Positions 18,813 to 28,579 are shown, numbered from the stretch's first letter. The stretch: DNA of 64,000 bases from Budvicia diplopodorum (GCF_009800925.1 NZ_WOYF01000011.1:49775-113774), one strand, 5' to 3'. The notes: generated by a model not told the origin, from the letters alone. Program-made: numbers and translations.

Positions 18813-19175
18813 TTATTTATCTACTATCTGTTGCCATTGGTGCTTTAGCTCCTGAGCGTTAGCCACGTTATCACAGCTTGCCGGGTAGTCTTTGCCTGCG
18901 TTGGCCCAACTAACAATATTCTCCGGGTAACAAAACTCCTGCTGCCCTTTGGCATATCCTTGTAGATAAGCTTGGCGGTTTATTTCTGCTTCACCATACC
19001 ATTCAGCCAGCGTAGTATTTTCTTTTACGCCGCTTCCACCCATCGCTTCACCATAGCCGATATCAAACCATTTAGACACAGGTGCTGCGTTATCGGCATT
19101 CTCAACGCTGCCTGAGTGTTGAACTGTGCAACCGGTTAGCAGAAGGGTTAGCGTTAAAACGAGCGTATAGGTCAT
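18813..19175 (-). CDS. DUF2799-like lipoprotein (possibly YfiL-like), 120 aa
   Basis: A lipoprotein signal is visible (MTYTLVLTLTLLLTGC, lipobox LTGC, Cys16). The mature part has the DUF2799 pattern: W(F)DIGYGEAMGG, then YLQGYAKGQQEFCYPEN, then AGKDYPASC. In E. coli the DUF2799 lipoprotein YfiL lies close to aroF, and here the gene is one gene away from aroF, which supports the relation. The function is unknown. Sorting to the outer membrane is likely since no Asp follows the lipid cysteine (TVQ). Confidence 0.65.
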   Translation of the reverse strand: MTYTLVLTLTLLLTGCTVQHSGSVENADNAAPVSKWFDIGYGEAMGGSGVKENTTLAEWYGEAEINRQAYLQGYAKGQQEFCYPENIVSWANAGKDYPASCDNVANAQELKHQWQQIVDK

Positions 19176-19246
19176 GGTGGAGCCTTAATGAGTTAGAGAA
19201 TAGAGCCTGTCACGCGACCAGCTTTCACTCGATTAAATCAATGGGT

Positions 19247-19963
19247 TTAGACAATGCCCAGCTGTTCTTTTAGCTGTTTCAAATAGCGACGACTAACCGG
19301 GATACGTTTACCTGAACGGGTTATCACTTCAGCCGAACCGTTATCCATTAGCTGGATTTCACTTATCCTATCAAGATTAACCAGATACTGGCGATGGCAG
19401 CGAGCATAGGGCGTTTTCTCTTCCAGAATTTTTAGGGTTAACTGGGTGTAGCCGCTTTGATTAATGCCAACAACGTGTACACCGCTGAGCTCTGAACTGA
19501 GATATTCAACTTCGTCTAGCCGAAGGAGAAATATGCGGTTGTGGCCATAGCAAGGAATATGCTTTAAGGGGATATTCATAGCGAGGTGTATATTATTGTT
19601 TACGGATATGCTGTTGTTTAGCCGTTTAACCGTTTTTAACAGGCGTTGGTAATCAATGGGTTTTAGCAGGTAGTCAAAGGCGTTTTGCTCAAATGCTTTA
19701 ATGGCATATTCATCGTAAGCGGTGGTAAAAACAATATGGGGCATGGTGAGCGGATCGAGCATGGCGACCATCTCTAACCCGCTAATTCTGGGCATCTGAA
19801 TATCTAAAAACACCACATCAGGCTGGAGCTGGTGAATGGCCTGAATAGCCTCTAAAGCGTTACTGCACTCACTTACAATGATCAGATCTTCAACTTCTCC
19901 GAGAAGCTCCGCTAGCTCTTCTCGGGCCGGCTGTTCATCATCAACAATAATCGCTCTAAGCAT
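19247..19963 (-). CDS. btsR: LytTR response regulator BtsR (YehT), 238 aa
   Basis: An N-terminal receiver domain with acidic residues D8/D9 and the phosphorylation site D54 (VFLDIQMPRISGLEMV) is joined to a C-terminal LytTR DNA-binding domain (PYARCHRQYLVNLDRISEI, IPVSRRYLKQLKEQLG). It aligns by eye with E. coli BtsR along its full length (239 aa). In E. coli, BtsS/BtsR senses pyruvate and activates the transporter gene btsT. Here no histidine kinase gene is adjacent, so its partner must be encoded elsewhere or it works with another kinase. It is divergent from aroF. Confidence 0.9.
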   Translation of the reverse strand: MLRAIIVDDEQPAREELAELLGEVEDLIIVSECSNALEAIQAIHQLQPDVVFLDIQMPRISGLEMVAMLDPLTMPHIVFTTAYDEYAIKAFEQNAFDYLLKPIDYQRLLKTVKRLNNSISVNNNIHLAMNIPLKHIPCYGHNRIFLLRLDEVEYLSSELSGVHVVGINQSGYTQLTLKILEEKTPYARCHRQYLVNLDRISEIQLMDNGSAEVITRSGKRIPVSRRYLKQLKEQLGIV

Positions 19964-20092
19964 GTATCCTCCACCAATTTGTTATAGTTTAACATGGGCT
20001 GCATTAACTGCGAATGGTCGAGGCTGGTTATCTAACCAGAGCAGAAAAAAGTGAGCTTAATATCGTGCTCTTTTTAGTGAAATGGAGCTGTT

Positions 20093-20154
20093 AGTAAAAA
20101 TATGTTTACATTTATGGATGTAAAAGTTTACATTAAGTTTGGTTGTGCTAATCT
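20093..20154 (+). promoter_or_regulatory. TyrR boxes and promoter of aroF
   Basis: Two 18-bp TyrR-type boxes are present. AGTAAAAATATGTTTACA (20093-20110) fits TGTAAAN6TTTACA at 11 of 12 fixed positions. TGGATGTAAAAGTTTACA (20115-20132) keeps the right half and the critical G/C pair only, as in weak boxes. They lie 22 bp apart centre to centre. The TTTACA of the second box (20127-20132) can also serve as the -35 element, with an extended -10 TGCTAATCT (20146-20154; -10 hexamer at 20149-20154) after a 16-bp spacer. Repressor binding would cover the promoter. Confidence 0.7.
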
Positions 20155-20208
20155 CTTCCATAATTAGGTGTTTTATCATCGTTGGGTTCGATGGTTTAAG
20201 GAATAAAA

Positions 20209-21282
20209 ATGATCATGCAGAAAGATAAATTAAATAACGTCAATATAAGTGCAGAGCAAATTTTAGTCACACCGGAAGAGCTTAAAGCAAAGTATCCATT
20301 GAGCTTGAATGATGAAGCCAAGATTACCGCGGCTCGCCAGACTATTGCTGATATTTTACACGGCCGGGACAAGCGCCTGTTAGTGGTTTGTGGCCCTTGT
20401 TCAATTCACGATACCGAAGCGGCTTTAGAGTACGCGGCACGGCTCAAAAAGCTGGCCGATGAAACCAAAGATAGCCTGTTTATCGTTATGCGTGTGTATT
20501 TCGAAAAACCGCGTACTACCGTGGGCTGGAAAGGTTTGATCAACGACCCTCATATGGACGGCTCGTTTGATATGGAGCATGGTTTGCATCTTGCCCGTCA
20601 GCTTTTGCTCAAGCTGATTGCGATGGGGTTACCTCTGGCGACTGAAGCGTTAGATCCTAACAGCCCACAGTATTTAGGCGATCTGTTCAGCTGGTCGGCG
20701 ATTGGTGCTCGTACTACTGAATCACAAACTCATCGTGAAATGGCCTCTGGCTTGTCGATGCCGGTTGGTTTTAAAAATGGTACTGATGGTAGCTTAGGAA
20801 CTGCGATTAATGCGATGAAAGCGGCTTCTATGCCTCACCGTTTTATGGGAATTAACCAGTCAGGTCAGGTTTGCCTGTTACAGACCCAGGGCAATCCTGA
20901 CGGTCATATTATTCTGCGCGGTGGTAAAACGCCGAACTATGAAGCAGAGCACGTGAAAGAGTGTGAAGTGCAGATGGCGAAAGCCGGCCTGAATGCCTCT
21001 TTGATGATTGACTGCAGCCACGGTAATTCTAATAAAGATTTTCGCCGTCAGACTGACGTGGTGAATTCAGTGCTGGCTCAGATTAAAGCCGGCAATCGTT
21101 CTATCATTGGCATTATGTTAGAAAGCAATATTCATGAAGGTAACCAGTCATCTGAACAGCCGCGCGCTGGTATGATCTACGGCGTTTCAGTCACCGATGC
21201 TTGCATTAACTGGGAAACCACCGATTCGTTATTGCGCAAAGTCCATCAGAACCTGAAAACGGCAGAGTTGGTATGCCAGTAA
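20209..21282 (+). CDS. aroF: DAHP synthase, tyrosine-sensitive type, 357 aa
   Basis: This enzyme condenses PEP and erythrose-4-phosphate to DAHP, the entry to aromatic amino acid synthesis. Typical motifs are [47 protein letters not shown] and [12 protein letters not shown]. The N-terminus ([11 protein letters not shown]) and the partner gene tyrA identify it as the AroF rather than the AroG or AroH isozyme. Two ATGs are possible, 20209 and 20215. AAGGAA is 5 nt from the first, while family alignment favours the second (MQKD). TyrR boxes cover its promoter. Confidence 0.95.
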   Translation: MIMQKDKLNNVNISAEQILVTPEELKAKYPLSLNDEAKITAARQTIADILHGRDKRLLVVCGPCSIHDTEAALEYAARLKKLADETKDSLFIVMRVYFEKPRTTVGWKGLINDPHMDGSFDMEHGLHLARQLLLKLIAMGLPLATEALDPNSPQYLGDLFSWSAIGARTTESQTHREMASGLSMPVGFKNGTDGSLGTAINAMKAASMPHRFMGINQSGQVCLLQTQGNPDGHIILRGGKTPNYEAEHVKECEVQMAKAGLNASLMIDCSHGNSNKDFRRQTDVVNSVLAQIKAGNRSIIGIMLESNIHEGNQSSEQPRAGMIYGVSVTDACINWETTDSLLRKVHQNLKTAELVCQ

Positions 21283-21325
21283 GCTGTATGTCTGTGCATT
21301 TATTGATATATTAAGATATGACCGA

Positions 21326-21351
21326 ACTTCGTCGCCTAAGGGCGACGAAGT
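21326..21351 (+). terminator. Intercistronic hairpin between aroF and tyrA
   Basis: ACTTCGTCGCC (21326-21336) pairs with GGCGACGAAGT (21341-21351) around a 4-nt loop. It is followed by GCTTATTAA, a poor U tract, so partial termination or mRNA protection is more likely than full termination. It would lower tyrA expression relative to aroF or stabilise the aroF message. Confidence 0.55.
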
Positions 21352-21400
21352 GCTTATTAAAGGCAAAAGTCGGATTTTATTTTTAGGAGACAGACTAGTT

Positions 21401-22522
21401 ATGGTGGCTGAATTAACGGCTCTGCGCGATCAAATAGACGAAGTTGACAAAGCGCTGCTGAAATTGCTGGCTAAGCGGTTAGAGCTGGTGGCCGAAGTAG
21501 GGGAAGTGAAGAGTCATCACGGTTTACCGATTTATGTCCCTGAACGTGAAGTCAGCATGCTTGCCTCTCGTCGTAAAGAGGCCGAAGCCTTGGGCGTTCC
21601 GCCAGATTTAATTGAAGACGTATTACGCCGGATAATGCGTGAATCGTACACCAGTGAAAATGATAAAGGTTTCAAAATGCTGTGCCCGCAAATCGGCCCG
21701 ATCGTTATTATTGGCGGTCAGGGAAAGATGGGGCAACTGTTTAGTAAGCTGTTTCAGCTTTCTGGCTATCAGGTGCGCGTTTTGGAACAAAATGACTGGG
21801 CCGAGGCCGATACCATATTATCCGGTGCCGGAATGGTGATGGTCAGCGTACCCATTCACGCGACTGAGCAGGTTATTCACCGGTTACCTAAGCTGCCAGA
21901 TGATTGTATTTTGGTGGATTTAGCATCGGTTAAAGAATTACCTCTGGCGGCAATGCTGGAAGTGCACAATGGTCCCGTTCTGGGTCTGCACCCGATGTTC
22001 GGCCCTGACGTGGGTAGTCTGGCTAAACAGGTGATTGCTTATTGCGATGGGCGCCAGCCAGAAACTTACCAGTGGCTACTGCAGCAGCTTCAGGTCTGGG
22101 GGGCGAAGCTGCACGCTATCAGTGCTGCTGAACACGATCGGAACATGGCGTTTATTCAAGCATTGCGCCACTTTGCTACTTTTACCTATGGTTTAAATCT
22201 GTCTCAGGAAAACGTACGGCTGGAGCAATTGCTGGCGCTGTCATCTCCTATTTATCGTTTGGAACTGGCAATGATTGGCCGACTGTTTGCTCAAGACGCC
22301 GAGCTGTATGCGGACATTATTATGTCCTCTGAAGACAACATTGCCCTGATCAAGCGCTATTATGCCTGTTTTGGTGAGGCTATTAGCCTGCTGGATAACA
22401 GCAATAAAGCGGAGTTTATTGAGAAGTTCAATAAGATAAAAAACTGGTTTGGTGACTATGCGCCACGTTTCTTAAATGAAAGTAGAACATTGTTACGTCA
22501 GGCCAATGATAGCCGACAGTAA
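21401..22522 (+). CDS. tyrA: Bifunctional chorismate mutase/prephenate dehydrogenase, 373 aa
   Basis: TyrA converts chorismate to prephenate and then to 4-hydroxyphenylpyruvate for tyrosine. The N-terminal AroQ mutase domain covers about residues 1-90 ([23 protein letters not shown]). The dehydrogenase domain starts with the NAD-binding motif [18 protein letters not shown] and contains [13 protein letters not shown] 21401 ([16 protein letters not shown]) has AGGAGA upstream and gives exactly the E. coli length of 373 aa; an in-frame start 17 codons upstream is not supported. It is the second gene of the aroF-tyrA operon under TyrR control. Confidence 0.97.
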   Translation: MVAELTALRDQIDEVDKALLKLLAKRLELVAEVGEVKSHHGLPIYVPEREVSMLASRRKEAEALGVPPDLIEDVLRRIMRESYTSENDKGFKMLCPQIGPIVIIGGQGKMGQLFSKLFQLSGYQVRVLEQNDWAEADTILSGAGMVMVSVPIHATEQVIHRLPKLPDDCILVDLASVKELPLAAMLEVHNGPVLGLHPMFGPDVGSLAKQVIAYCDGRQPETYQWLLQQLQVWGAKLHAISAAEHDRNMAFIQALRHFATFTYGLNLSQENVRLEQLLALSSPIYRLELAMIGRLFAQDAELYADIIMSSEDNIALIKRYYACFGEAISLLDNSNKAEFIEKFNKIKNWFGDYAPRFLNESRTLLRQANDSRQ

Positions 22523-22549
22523 AGGGTGTTTTCGCCGATAGCTGATTTT

Positions 22550-22582
22550 GCAAAGGGCCACGTTTGTGGCCCTTTGCTTATT
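22550..22582. terminator. Terminator between convergent tyrA and speD
   Basis: A perfect 12-bp stem, GCAAAGGGCCAC (22550-22561) with GTGGCCCTTTGC (22566-22577), has a GTTT loop. TTATT follows on the + strand and a short mixed tract on the other, so it may serve both genes. Confidence 0.8.
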
Positions 22583-22587
22583 ACTGG

Positions 22588-23388
22588 CTAGACGATGATT
22601 TCTGGCATATTTCGACCGTAGTAAATTTCTTGCATTTCTTTGCGTAAGCGTTTGGTTATATGCAGCCTTTCGTTTGGATCTAAGTCTTCAGGCTTGGCAT
22701 TAAATAAGTAATGGTCCAAGTCAAATTCCTTGAGCATCATTTTGGTGTGGAAGATATTTTCCTGATACACGTTCACATCGACCATCTGGTAGAGCGAAGT
22801 AATATCTTCGCTGATGAAGTTCTGAATAGAATTAATCTCATGATCGATATAATGCTTCATGCCGTTAATATCACGGGTAAATCCGCGCACCCGATAATCG
22901 AGCGTGACGATGTCGGACTCTAGCTGGTGAATGAGGTAATTCAGCGCTTTTAGCGGAGAGATAACGCCACAGGTTGACACTTCAATATCCGCTCTAAAAG
23001 TGCATAGTCCGTTTTCAGGATGGCTTTCAGGATAAGTGTGAACGCAGATATGGCTTTTATCTAAATGGGCGACGATAGCGTCCGGCAACGGGCAGGCATT
23101 TTCCGATTGATCGGCTAAGCTTGGGGCCATTGGTTCTTCACTAATCAGAATAGTGACGCTGGCTCCCTGCGGATCGTAGTTTTGACGTGCAATATTCAAG
23201 ATATTAGCGCCGATGATTGAACAGGTTTCGGTCAGGATCTCAGTCAATCGGTTAGCGTTGTACTGCTCATCGATATAAGCAATGTATCTGTCTCTGTCAT
23301 GGGCCGTTTTGGTATAGCAAATGTCATAGATACAAAAACTCAGGCTTTTGGTTAAGTTATTAAAGCCGTGTAGTCTTAGCTTATTCAA
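22588..23388 (-). CDS. speD: S-adenosylmethionine decarboxylase proenzyme, 266 aa
   Basis: SpeD makes decarboxylated SAM, the aminopropyl donor for spermidine. It is a proenzyme that cleaves itself to form a pyruvoyl group; the cleavage serine is S112 in [17 protein letters not shown], at the same position as in E. coli. The whole sequence aligns with E. coli SpeD (264 aa) up to the end EIYYGRNMP. The start is a TTG at 23386-23388 ([16 protein letters not shown]). A 7-codon ATG open frame (23381-23404) overlaps this start out of frame. SpeD is the second gene of the speED operon. Confidence 0.96.
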   Translation of the reverse strand: MNKLRLHGFNNLTKSLSFCIYDICYTKTAHDRDRYIAYIDEQYNANRLTEILTETCSIIGANILNIARQNYDPQGASVTILISEEPMAPSLADQSENACPLPDAIVAHLDKSHICVHTYPESHPENGLCTFRADIEVSTCGVISPLKALNYLIHQLESDIVTLDYRVRGFTRDINGMKHYIDHEINSIQNFISEDITSLYQMVDVNVYQENIFHTKMMLKEFDLDHYLFNAKPEDLDPNERLHITKRLRKEMQEIYYGRNMPEIIV

Positions 23389-23431
23389 TTGGGTGCACCG
23401 CCATATTTATTGGTTCAATGATCTAATAGTA

Positions 23432-24289
23432 TTATTGGGATAATGCATCTTGTAAATATTGTGGCAGGGCAAAACTGCCCGCATGAATCGCTGGGTTATA
23501 ATAGCGACACCGGATGCCGGATTTGCTAACGCGCTCTTGCAAAATAGATAAATCATGTTGACGCAGTAATGCATTCTGGCTTGCCCAGACGAAGGTCATA
23601 ATTCCGCCGTAATAGGTTGGAATGGCGGCCTGATAAAAACTAACGTCTTCAAAATAGCTGGATAACTTATTATTGCTGCTGACGGCTTCATCCTGCTGTA
23701 AAAAGCACACGCCGTTTTGAGCGACAAAAATGCCATTTTCATTGAGGCAGCGGGCGCAGCCTTGATAAAAATCGGAGGTAAACAGGCTTTCTCCGGGCCC
23801 GATAGGGTCGGTACAGTCAGAGATGATCACATCGAATTTCATATCCGTCTGGTTAACGAAGTTGACGCCGTCTTCAATCACCAGATTAAAACGCGGATCC
23901 TCATAAGCCCCGGCGCTATGGTTTGGCAGGTATTCACGACAAAATTCCACGACGTTCGCATCAATTTCAACCATCGTAATTTGCTCAACGCTTTGATGCC
24001 TGCATACCTCGCGCAGCATTCCGCCATCGCCGCCGCCAATAATCAGAATGCGTTTAGCTCTACCGTGAGCAATGATAGGAACGTGGGCCATCATTTCGTG
24101 ATAGATAAACTCATCGCGTTCAGTGGTTTGTATTACGCCATCTAAGGCCATCACTCGCCCCATCACTTCATTTTCAAAAATGATCAGATCCTGATGTTCG
24201 GTTTTATCGTGATACAGAGTCTTATCGATAGAGAAAAACTGACCAAATCCGTTGTGGAGGGTTTCAAACCAGATCTCTTTGGTGGACAT
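23432..24289 (-). CDS. speE: Spermidine synthase, 285 aa
   Basis: SpeE transfers the aminopropyl group from decarboxylated SAM to putrescine. The motifs [35 protein letters not shown] (nucleotide/dcSAM binding) and [18 protein letters not shown] (catalytic Asp) are all present. The length is close to E. coli (288 aa). It lies 43 bp upstream of speD on the same strand, forming the speED operon. The gene order speE-speD, with yacC on the other side, matches E. coli. Confidence 0.97.
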   Translation of the reverse strand: MSTKEIWFETLHNGFGQFFSIDKTLYHDKTEHQDLIIFENEVMGRVMALDGVIQTTERDEFIYHEMMAHVPIIAHGRAKRILIIGGGDGGMLREVCRHQSVEQITMVEIDANVVEFCREYLPNHSAGAYEDPRFNLVIEDGVNFVNQTDMKFDVIISDCTDPIGPGESLFTSDFYQGCARCLNENGIFVAQNGVCFLQQDEAVSSNNKLSSYFEDVSFYQAAIPTYYGGIMTFVWASQNALLRQHDLSILQERVSKSGIRCRYYNPAIHAGSFALPQYLQDALSQ

Positions 24290-24525
24290 AACCGTAATTC
24301 CTTAAGACCGTACAAAAAAGATGAGCGAAGTATAATAGATAACTCGTTTCACATATGCACGATTAATGGGACGCGGAGGCTTTGGTCCGCAAGATAGATA
24401 GAAATTTGTGGGTAGCCGCGCGGTGGCAATAAAGTAGGGATGTTTTTGGAATAGACGGGAATTTACGCTGAAACTAAATTAAACCAGCTTTGCTGACAGG
24501 TAAAAGGAAGCGCAAAGGCTTCCCT

Positions 24526-24882
24526 TTATTTCTTGTAATTCATTACGCCAAATGAATCTTTTGCTAAGGCTTCACATTTACGATCTTTAGCAATAGGAAT
24601 TTGGCTAAGGTCGCTATAGCTGGACTGGCCTAATGCTTCCATATCGATCCGATCATAGTTACTCAAATCCCAGCGGTTTTGCTGAGCAAAGTAGACCAAT
24701 GCTCGTTTAATTTCCGGAACCGGAAGGTCGTTATATCCGCATTCTCTCTTTAGGTAGAAAAATACGGCAGTAAGGTCGGCTAGATCTTCTGCTTCTGCTT
24801 CGGTAAGAGCCTGACAGGTTGCTGAAAACCCGAGAAGAGGTAACAGCAATAGCGCGATATTAAATAGGGATTTTTTCTTCAT
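24526..24882 (-). CDS. yacC: YacC-like small exported protein (PulS/OutS pilotin-type fold), 118 aa
   Basis: A signal peptide (MKKKSLFNIALLLLPLLGFSATCQA) is followed by ALTEAEAEDLADLTAVFFYLKRECGY, which is close to E. coli YacC, as is RALVYFAQQNRWDLSNYD. The family shares a fold with PulS/OutS pilotins of type II secretion, but YacC itself has no lipobox and no proven function. Its position next to speED is the same as in E. coli. Cysteines in the mature part (C48 and a second one near the C-terminus) could form a disulfide. Confidence 0.88.
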   Translation of the reverse strand: MKKKSLFNIALLLLPLLGFSATCQALTEAEAEDLADLTAVFFYLKRECGYNDLPVPEIKRALVYFAQQNRWDLSNYDRIDMEALGQSSYSDLSQIPIAKDRKCEALAKDSFGVMNYKK

Positions 24883-25253
24883 TACGTCAGCAATATTTTT
24901 ATTAATGTGTTGACGTTACCATACAGTTTGGCGATGACAAATCTTTTTATGTTTAGCTAAACGTCCCCCGTTTTTTCCGGGTTATTAAATCTAATGTAGA
25001 TCAATGAATTAACCCGATCTCATATTGAAGATACGGCACCGTACATACTGTAACGTGAAGTATTGATGTGTGGTGAGACAGGCAATAAAAACGCAATCGT
25101 TGGGGCATTCAACGTGAAGCTGTCGTCACTGCCGGGGAGTACAAGACAGCGACAATTTTGAGCTTTTGTATAATAAATACCGCCATATTTTTCTTCATCG
25201 AGCGTATTATAAATAGACAAACTTTTGGGATCGAATGCCTGACGGAGAAAACA
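24883..25253. other. Divergent intergenic region between yacC and the DUF1471 gene
   Basis: 371 bp with no gene. A TATAAT at 25169-25174 sits 80 bp before the DUF1471 start and is a probable -10 element; its -35 is weak. Open frames here on the minus strand have no support. I see no repeat or RNA gene. Confidence 0.5.
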
Positions 25254-25532
25254 ATGAAGATATCGGCCTTACTGGCGGGGATAATAGTCGTTCTGACCAT
25301 CAATACGGCTTATGCGATTACCGAGATTCAGAACGCTCAGCAGGCAGAGAAAATGCAATTGCAGAGTATGGGGGTGATCGGTGCTTCGGTGGCTGTCGAT
25401 ACGCTGGATGAAGCGGTAGCCGCGATTAGAGATAAAGCAGAGAAGCAAAACGCTTCCTACTTTCGGGTGATTGGCGTTCAATCTTATGACACCTCGCCAT
25501 ATTGGCGTGTTTCTGCTGAAATATATAAGTAA
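25254..25532 (+). CDS. DUF1471 (YhcN/BhsA/McbA-like) small periplasmic protein, 92 aa
   Basis: A signal peptide (MKISALLAGIIVVLTINTAYA, cleaved near residue 21-22) is followed by the DUF1471 fold. Family features are the early conserved 'LQSMGVIGAS' segment, the DEAVAAIRDKAEKQNASYFRVIGV helix-strand, and the short C-terminal strand ending in YK. These proteins are linked to stress, biofilm or acid responses in E. coli, but paralogs are many and I cannot tell which one this is. The start at ATG 25254 has GGAG 6 nt upstream. A terminator follows. Confidence 0.8.
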   Translation: MKISALLAGIIVVLTINTAYAITEIQNAQQAEKMQLQSMGVIGASVAVDTLDEAVAAIRDKAEKQNASYFRVIGVQSYDTSPYWRVSAEIYK

Positions 25533-25581
25533 TAGATCAAGAGAAGTCATGAATAAAAAGAAGTCATAGATCAAAAAGTTA

Positions 25582-25614
25582 AAATGCCTAGGAATAACTT
25601 CTTCGGGCATTTCT
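25582..25614 (+). terminator. Terminator of the DUF1471 gene
   Basis: AAATGCC (25582-25588) pairs with GGCATTT (25606-25612) around a 17-nt loop and is followed by CTTCTT. Confidence 0.55.
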
Positions 25615-25696
25615 TCTTGGAATTTAACCAGCGCTTAGCCCGTCTAAATTAGAAGCACTTCGTCATATTTCCGTTTCCTCTCGGCTAGTAGAATAT

Positions 25697-25720
25697 TGCC
25701 CGCTGAACGTTAGGCGGGCA
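25697..25720 (-). terminator. Hairpin at the end of the Tm-1-like/PEP-hydrolase operon
   Basis: TGCCCGC (25697-25703) pairs with GCGGGCA (25714-25720). On the minus strand it follows the operon's last stop codon by 15 bp, with an AT-rich but not U-only tract after it. Confidence 0.55.
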
Positions 25721-25735
25721 TTCATCATTTCTGAA

Positions 25736-26566
25736 TTAGCGAGTAATTTTCTTAAACTGACTGGTAGTTTCTGTTAACGCCACTTCTGTTGGCAGGCGCT
25801 CCATCGAGCTTGCGCCATAGAAACCATCGCAGTCGGGGCAGTTAGCTAAAATATAGTGTGCATCTTCAGGTGACGAAATCGGGCCACCGTGGCAAAGCAC
25901 GATAATATCTTTTCGCACGGACTTCGCCGCCTTAGCCCAAGCGTTAATCATAGAAACGCAGTCGGGTAGCTTTATTGCAGTTTCTGCACCGATATTACCG
26001 CCGGTCGTTAGTCCCATATGGGTAACAATAATGTCGGCGCCAGCTTCCGTCATGGCGATGGCATCGGCTTCGCTAAAGACATAAGGCGTAGTCAGTAGTC
26101 CTTTCTGGTGGGCTAGGCGAATCATATCGACTTCTAAGGCATAACCCATTCCGGTCTCTTCCAAATTGGCGCGGAAGTTACCGTCAATCAGGCCAACGGT
26201 CGGAAAGTTTTGTACTCCGGAAAAACCGGTTCGAATAACCTCATCCAGAAAAACATCGAAGTTAACAAATGGGTCAGTACCGTTAACGCCAGCCAGAACC
26301 GGTGTGTTTTTCACGACAGGAAGCACTTCTTTGGCCATATCCATAACGATTTCATTGGCGTTGCCATAAGCCAGTAAACCCGCTAATGAACCGCGTCCGG
26401 CCATACGGTAGCGCCCTGAGTTATAAATAACAATTAGGTCGATGCCACCGGCTTCTTCACATTTAGCCGATAGCCCGGTACCGGCGCCACCGCCGATAAT
26501 CGGCTCTTTACGCGCAATCATGGTGCGGAATTTTTGTAATAGTACTTCCCGAGAAAAACGTGGCAT
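25736..26566 (-). CDS. Phosphoenolpyruvate hydrolase-like TIM-barrel protein, 276 aa
   Basis: The protein looks like the PEP_hydrolase/TIM-barrel family (Pfam PF09370 from memory). Visible blocks are the N-terminal [58 protein letters not shown] and [18 protein letters not shown]. Members are found fused to, or next to, Tm-1-like proteins; here the Tm-1-like gene lies 9 bp upstream, and AAGGAG sits in that gap. The substrate and reaction in this context are unknown. A divergent TetR gene probably controls the pair. Confidence 0.75.
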   Translation of the reverse strand: MPRFSREVLLQKFRTMIARKEPIIGGGAGTGLSAKCEEAGGIDLIVIYNSGRYRMAGRGSLAGLLAYGNANEIVMDMAKEVLPVVKNTPVLAGVNGTDPFVNFDVFLDEVIRTGFSGVQNFPTVGLIDGNFRANLEETGMGYALEVDMIRLAHQKGLLTTPYVFSEADAIAMTEAGADIIVTHMGLTTGGNIGAETAIKLPDCVSMINAWAKAAKSVRKDIIVLCHGGPISSPEDAHYILANCPDCDGFYGASSMERLPTEVALTETTSQFKKITR

Positions 26567-26575
26567 ATAGACTCC

Positions 26576-27787
26576 TTATTTCTTATTCCAGATTTCTTTA
26601 AATTGAGCCACCGCCGTTTCGGCAAATTGTGGATCGTTAATATTATAGGGAACGCGGATTAAGCGACGGCGATCGGTCTGTTTTACTGTCTTTTCCAAGG
26701 CTTCAAACAGCGCAGCGTCATTTTCTGGTGACCAAAACAATTGATTCGGAGCGTCTAACGCTGAAACTCCGCCTTCAGGAATTAAGAAGCGAACTTCACC
26801 TTCACAGGCATTCAGCTTATGGCCGATCCATTCTCCCATTTTTTGGTTTTCTTCTTTAGTCGTCCGCATTAGCGTGACCTGAGCATTGTGTGGGTAGAAC
26901 AGGCGATCTTTATAGCGATCCGGAATAGAGTCCGGGTTACCAAAGTTCACCATATCCAGAGCACCGCAGGAGCCTACGTAAGGGATTTGAGTTTTAGCCA
27001 CCACGTCCAAACGTTCAGGGCCACAGGCCAGTACGCCGCCAAACATCATGTCACACACTTCGGTGGTTGTAATATCCAGCAGGCCATCCAACAGGTTGCT
27101 ACCGGCCAACTTCTCCATGGCAGCGCCTCCTGTACCGGTTGCGTGGAAGATCAGACAATCGAACTGGTCTGACAGACTGGCTGAAATTGCCTGCATGCAC
27201 GGCGTGGTAACGCCAAACATAGTTAATCCGAGAGCAGGCTTTTCATTGTTAGCTTCTGGTACCACGAATTTCACCGCACCGGCGATACTGTGGGCTGCAT
27301 TGGCTAATACTTGGCGGGATATTCGATTTAGCCCGGCGATGTCGGTGACGGAGTGGAGCATGGATATATCACTGGCTCCAACATAGTTGGAAACGTCGCC
27401 CGATGCCATGGTTGAAACCATCAGCTTAGGTAGGCCCACGGGCAATGTTTGCATTGCCGGGGTAATTAATGCGGTTCCGCCGGACCCGCCCAAGCCAAGC
27501 AGGCCAGCGATGTCGTCACGAGAAAGCATAAAGTGCTCGAAGGCTAATGCCATTGCAACCATGGCTTTACCTCGGTCATCGCAAAATACGGCCTGAACAC
27601 CCTGTGGATGAAATGCAGCAACGTCTTGAGCCGACAGGTCTGCACCAAAATGGTTTTGTACATATTTGGTAGACAGATCAACGGTGGTGACCGAAAGGCC
27701 AGTTGCAATAATAAGGTCCCGAATGTACAAAGCCTCTTCACTTTTAGTATCAAAAGTTGTGGCGATATAAATAGATTTCTTTTTCAT
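26576..27787 (-). CDS. Tm-1-like ATP-binding domain protein (UPF0261), 403 aa
   Basis: This protein resembles the UPF0261/Tm-1-like family, named for the N-terminal domain of the tomato mosaic virus resistance protein Tm-1. Family-type blocks are [21 protein letters not shown] at the start, [36 protein letters not shown], and [15 protein letters not shown]. The glycine-rich loops suggest nucleotide binding. In tomato Tm-1 the UPF0261-type domain is fused to a PEP-hydrolase-like TIM barrel, the same pair that is encoded here as two adjacent genes. The bacterial role is not established. AAGGAAGTG precedes the ATG. Confidence 0.8.
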   Translation of the reverse strand: MKKKSIYIATTFDTKSEEALYIRDLIIATGLSVTTVDLSTKYVQNHFGADLSAQDVAAFHPQGVQAVFCDDRGKAMVAMALAFEHFMLSRDDIAGLLGLGGSGGTALITPAMQTLPVGLPKLMVSTMASGDVSNYVGASDISMLHSVTDIAGLNRISRQVLANAAHSIAGAVKFVVPEANNEKPALGLTMFGVTTPCMQAISASLSDQFDCLIFHATGTGGAAMEKLAGSNLLDGLLDITTTEVCDMMFGGVLACGPERLDVVAKTQIPYVGSCGALDMVNFGNPDSIPDRYKDRLFYPHNAQVTLMRTTKEENQKMGEWIGHKLNACEGEVRFLIPEGGVSALDAPNQLFWSPENDAALFEALEKTVKQTDRRRLIRVPYNINDPQFAETAVAQFKEIWNKK

Positions 27788-27903
27788 TTTAACACTTCCT
27801 TGGCATCAGAATTTTAGTCGAGGTATTTAGTTTTCTAGTGAACGCCATAATGTAACTGATTTATTTACTATAACTATAATGAGACTGGAGTATCACATTG
27901 AAA

Positions 27904-28566
27904 ATGAGAGATGACCTACAAAATGGACAAAAAATCTCTTTAATGGAGAGTAGACAAACGTTAACACGGGCTCGTGCCAGAACACAAAATAAGCTGATTG
28001 GTACGGCAATGAGTATGCTGGAACAAGGTTGGTTTCCATCAATTACTGAACTTGCTACCGAAGCCGGTGTTTCACGAGCAACGGCCTATCGCTATTTTCC
28101 GACCCAAAGCGTTTTGGTTTCATCAATTGTGGATGAAAGCTTAGGGCCAATTCAGGATTGGTCTCCTAAAGAAGAAACCGTTGGCGAGAGGATTTCTGCG
28201 TTACTTGAGTTTGCCTACCCTCAAATGGAAAAACATGAAGGCGCACTGCGCGCCGCTCTTCAGGTTTCTTTACAGCAGTGGGCTGCTCTGAGAGCGCAAA
28301 AGCTAGATAAAGAAAATAACCAGCTGTTTGTGCGGGGTAATCGCAAGCGTTTAGTTGAGTTAGCCTCTGAGCCGTTAAAAGGAAAAATTTCTACCGAAGA
28401 GCTGGTCCGCATGAAGCATGCTTTTTCTCTGATTTATGGATCTGAAGTTTTTCTGGTGTTTAAAGATATCTGGAATCTTGATCTGGGCCAGATTCAGAAT
28501 ATCGTTCAGTGGATGGGTAAAGCGATTGTTCGTCAGGTTGAAGAAGACGCTGGTTTACTCAATTAA
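27904..28566 (+). CDS. TetR-family transcriptional regulator, about 220 aa
   Basis: An N-terminal TetR helix-turn-helix is clear: SITELATEAGVSRATAYRYFPTQSVL. The C-terminal domain is a ligand-binding helical bundle of no specific subfamily that I know. It is transcribed away from the Tm-1-like/PEP-hydrolase operon and likely represses it, sensing a substrate or product. The start is ambiguous: TTG 27898 is better spaced from GGAG (27887-27890), while ATG 27904 is a better codon. A TATAAT at 27875-27880 would give a very short leader. Confidence 0.85.
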   Translation: MRDDLQNGQKISLMESRQTLTRARARTQNKLIGTAMSMLEQGWFPSITELATEAGVSRATAYRYFPTQSVLVSSIVDESLGPIQDWSPKEETVGERISALLEFAYPQMEKHEGALRAALQVSLQQWAALRAQKLDKENNQLFVRGNRKRLVELASEPLKGKISTEELVRMKHAFSLIYGSEVFLVFKDIWNLDLGQIQNIVQWMGKAIVRQVEEDAGLLN

Positions 28567-28579
28567 TACTCGCCTAATA

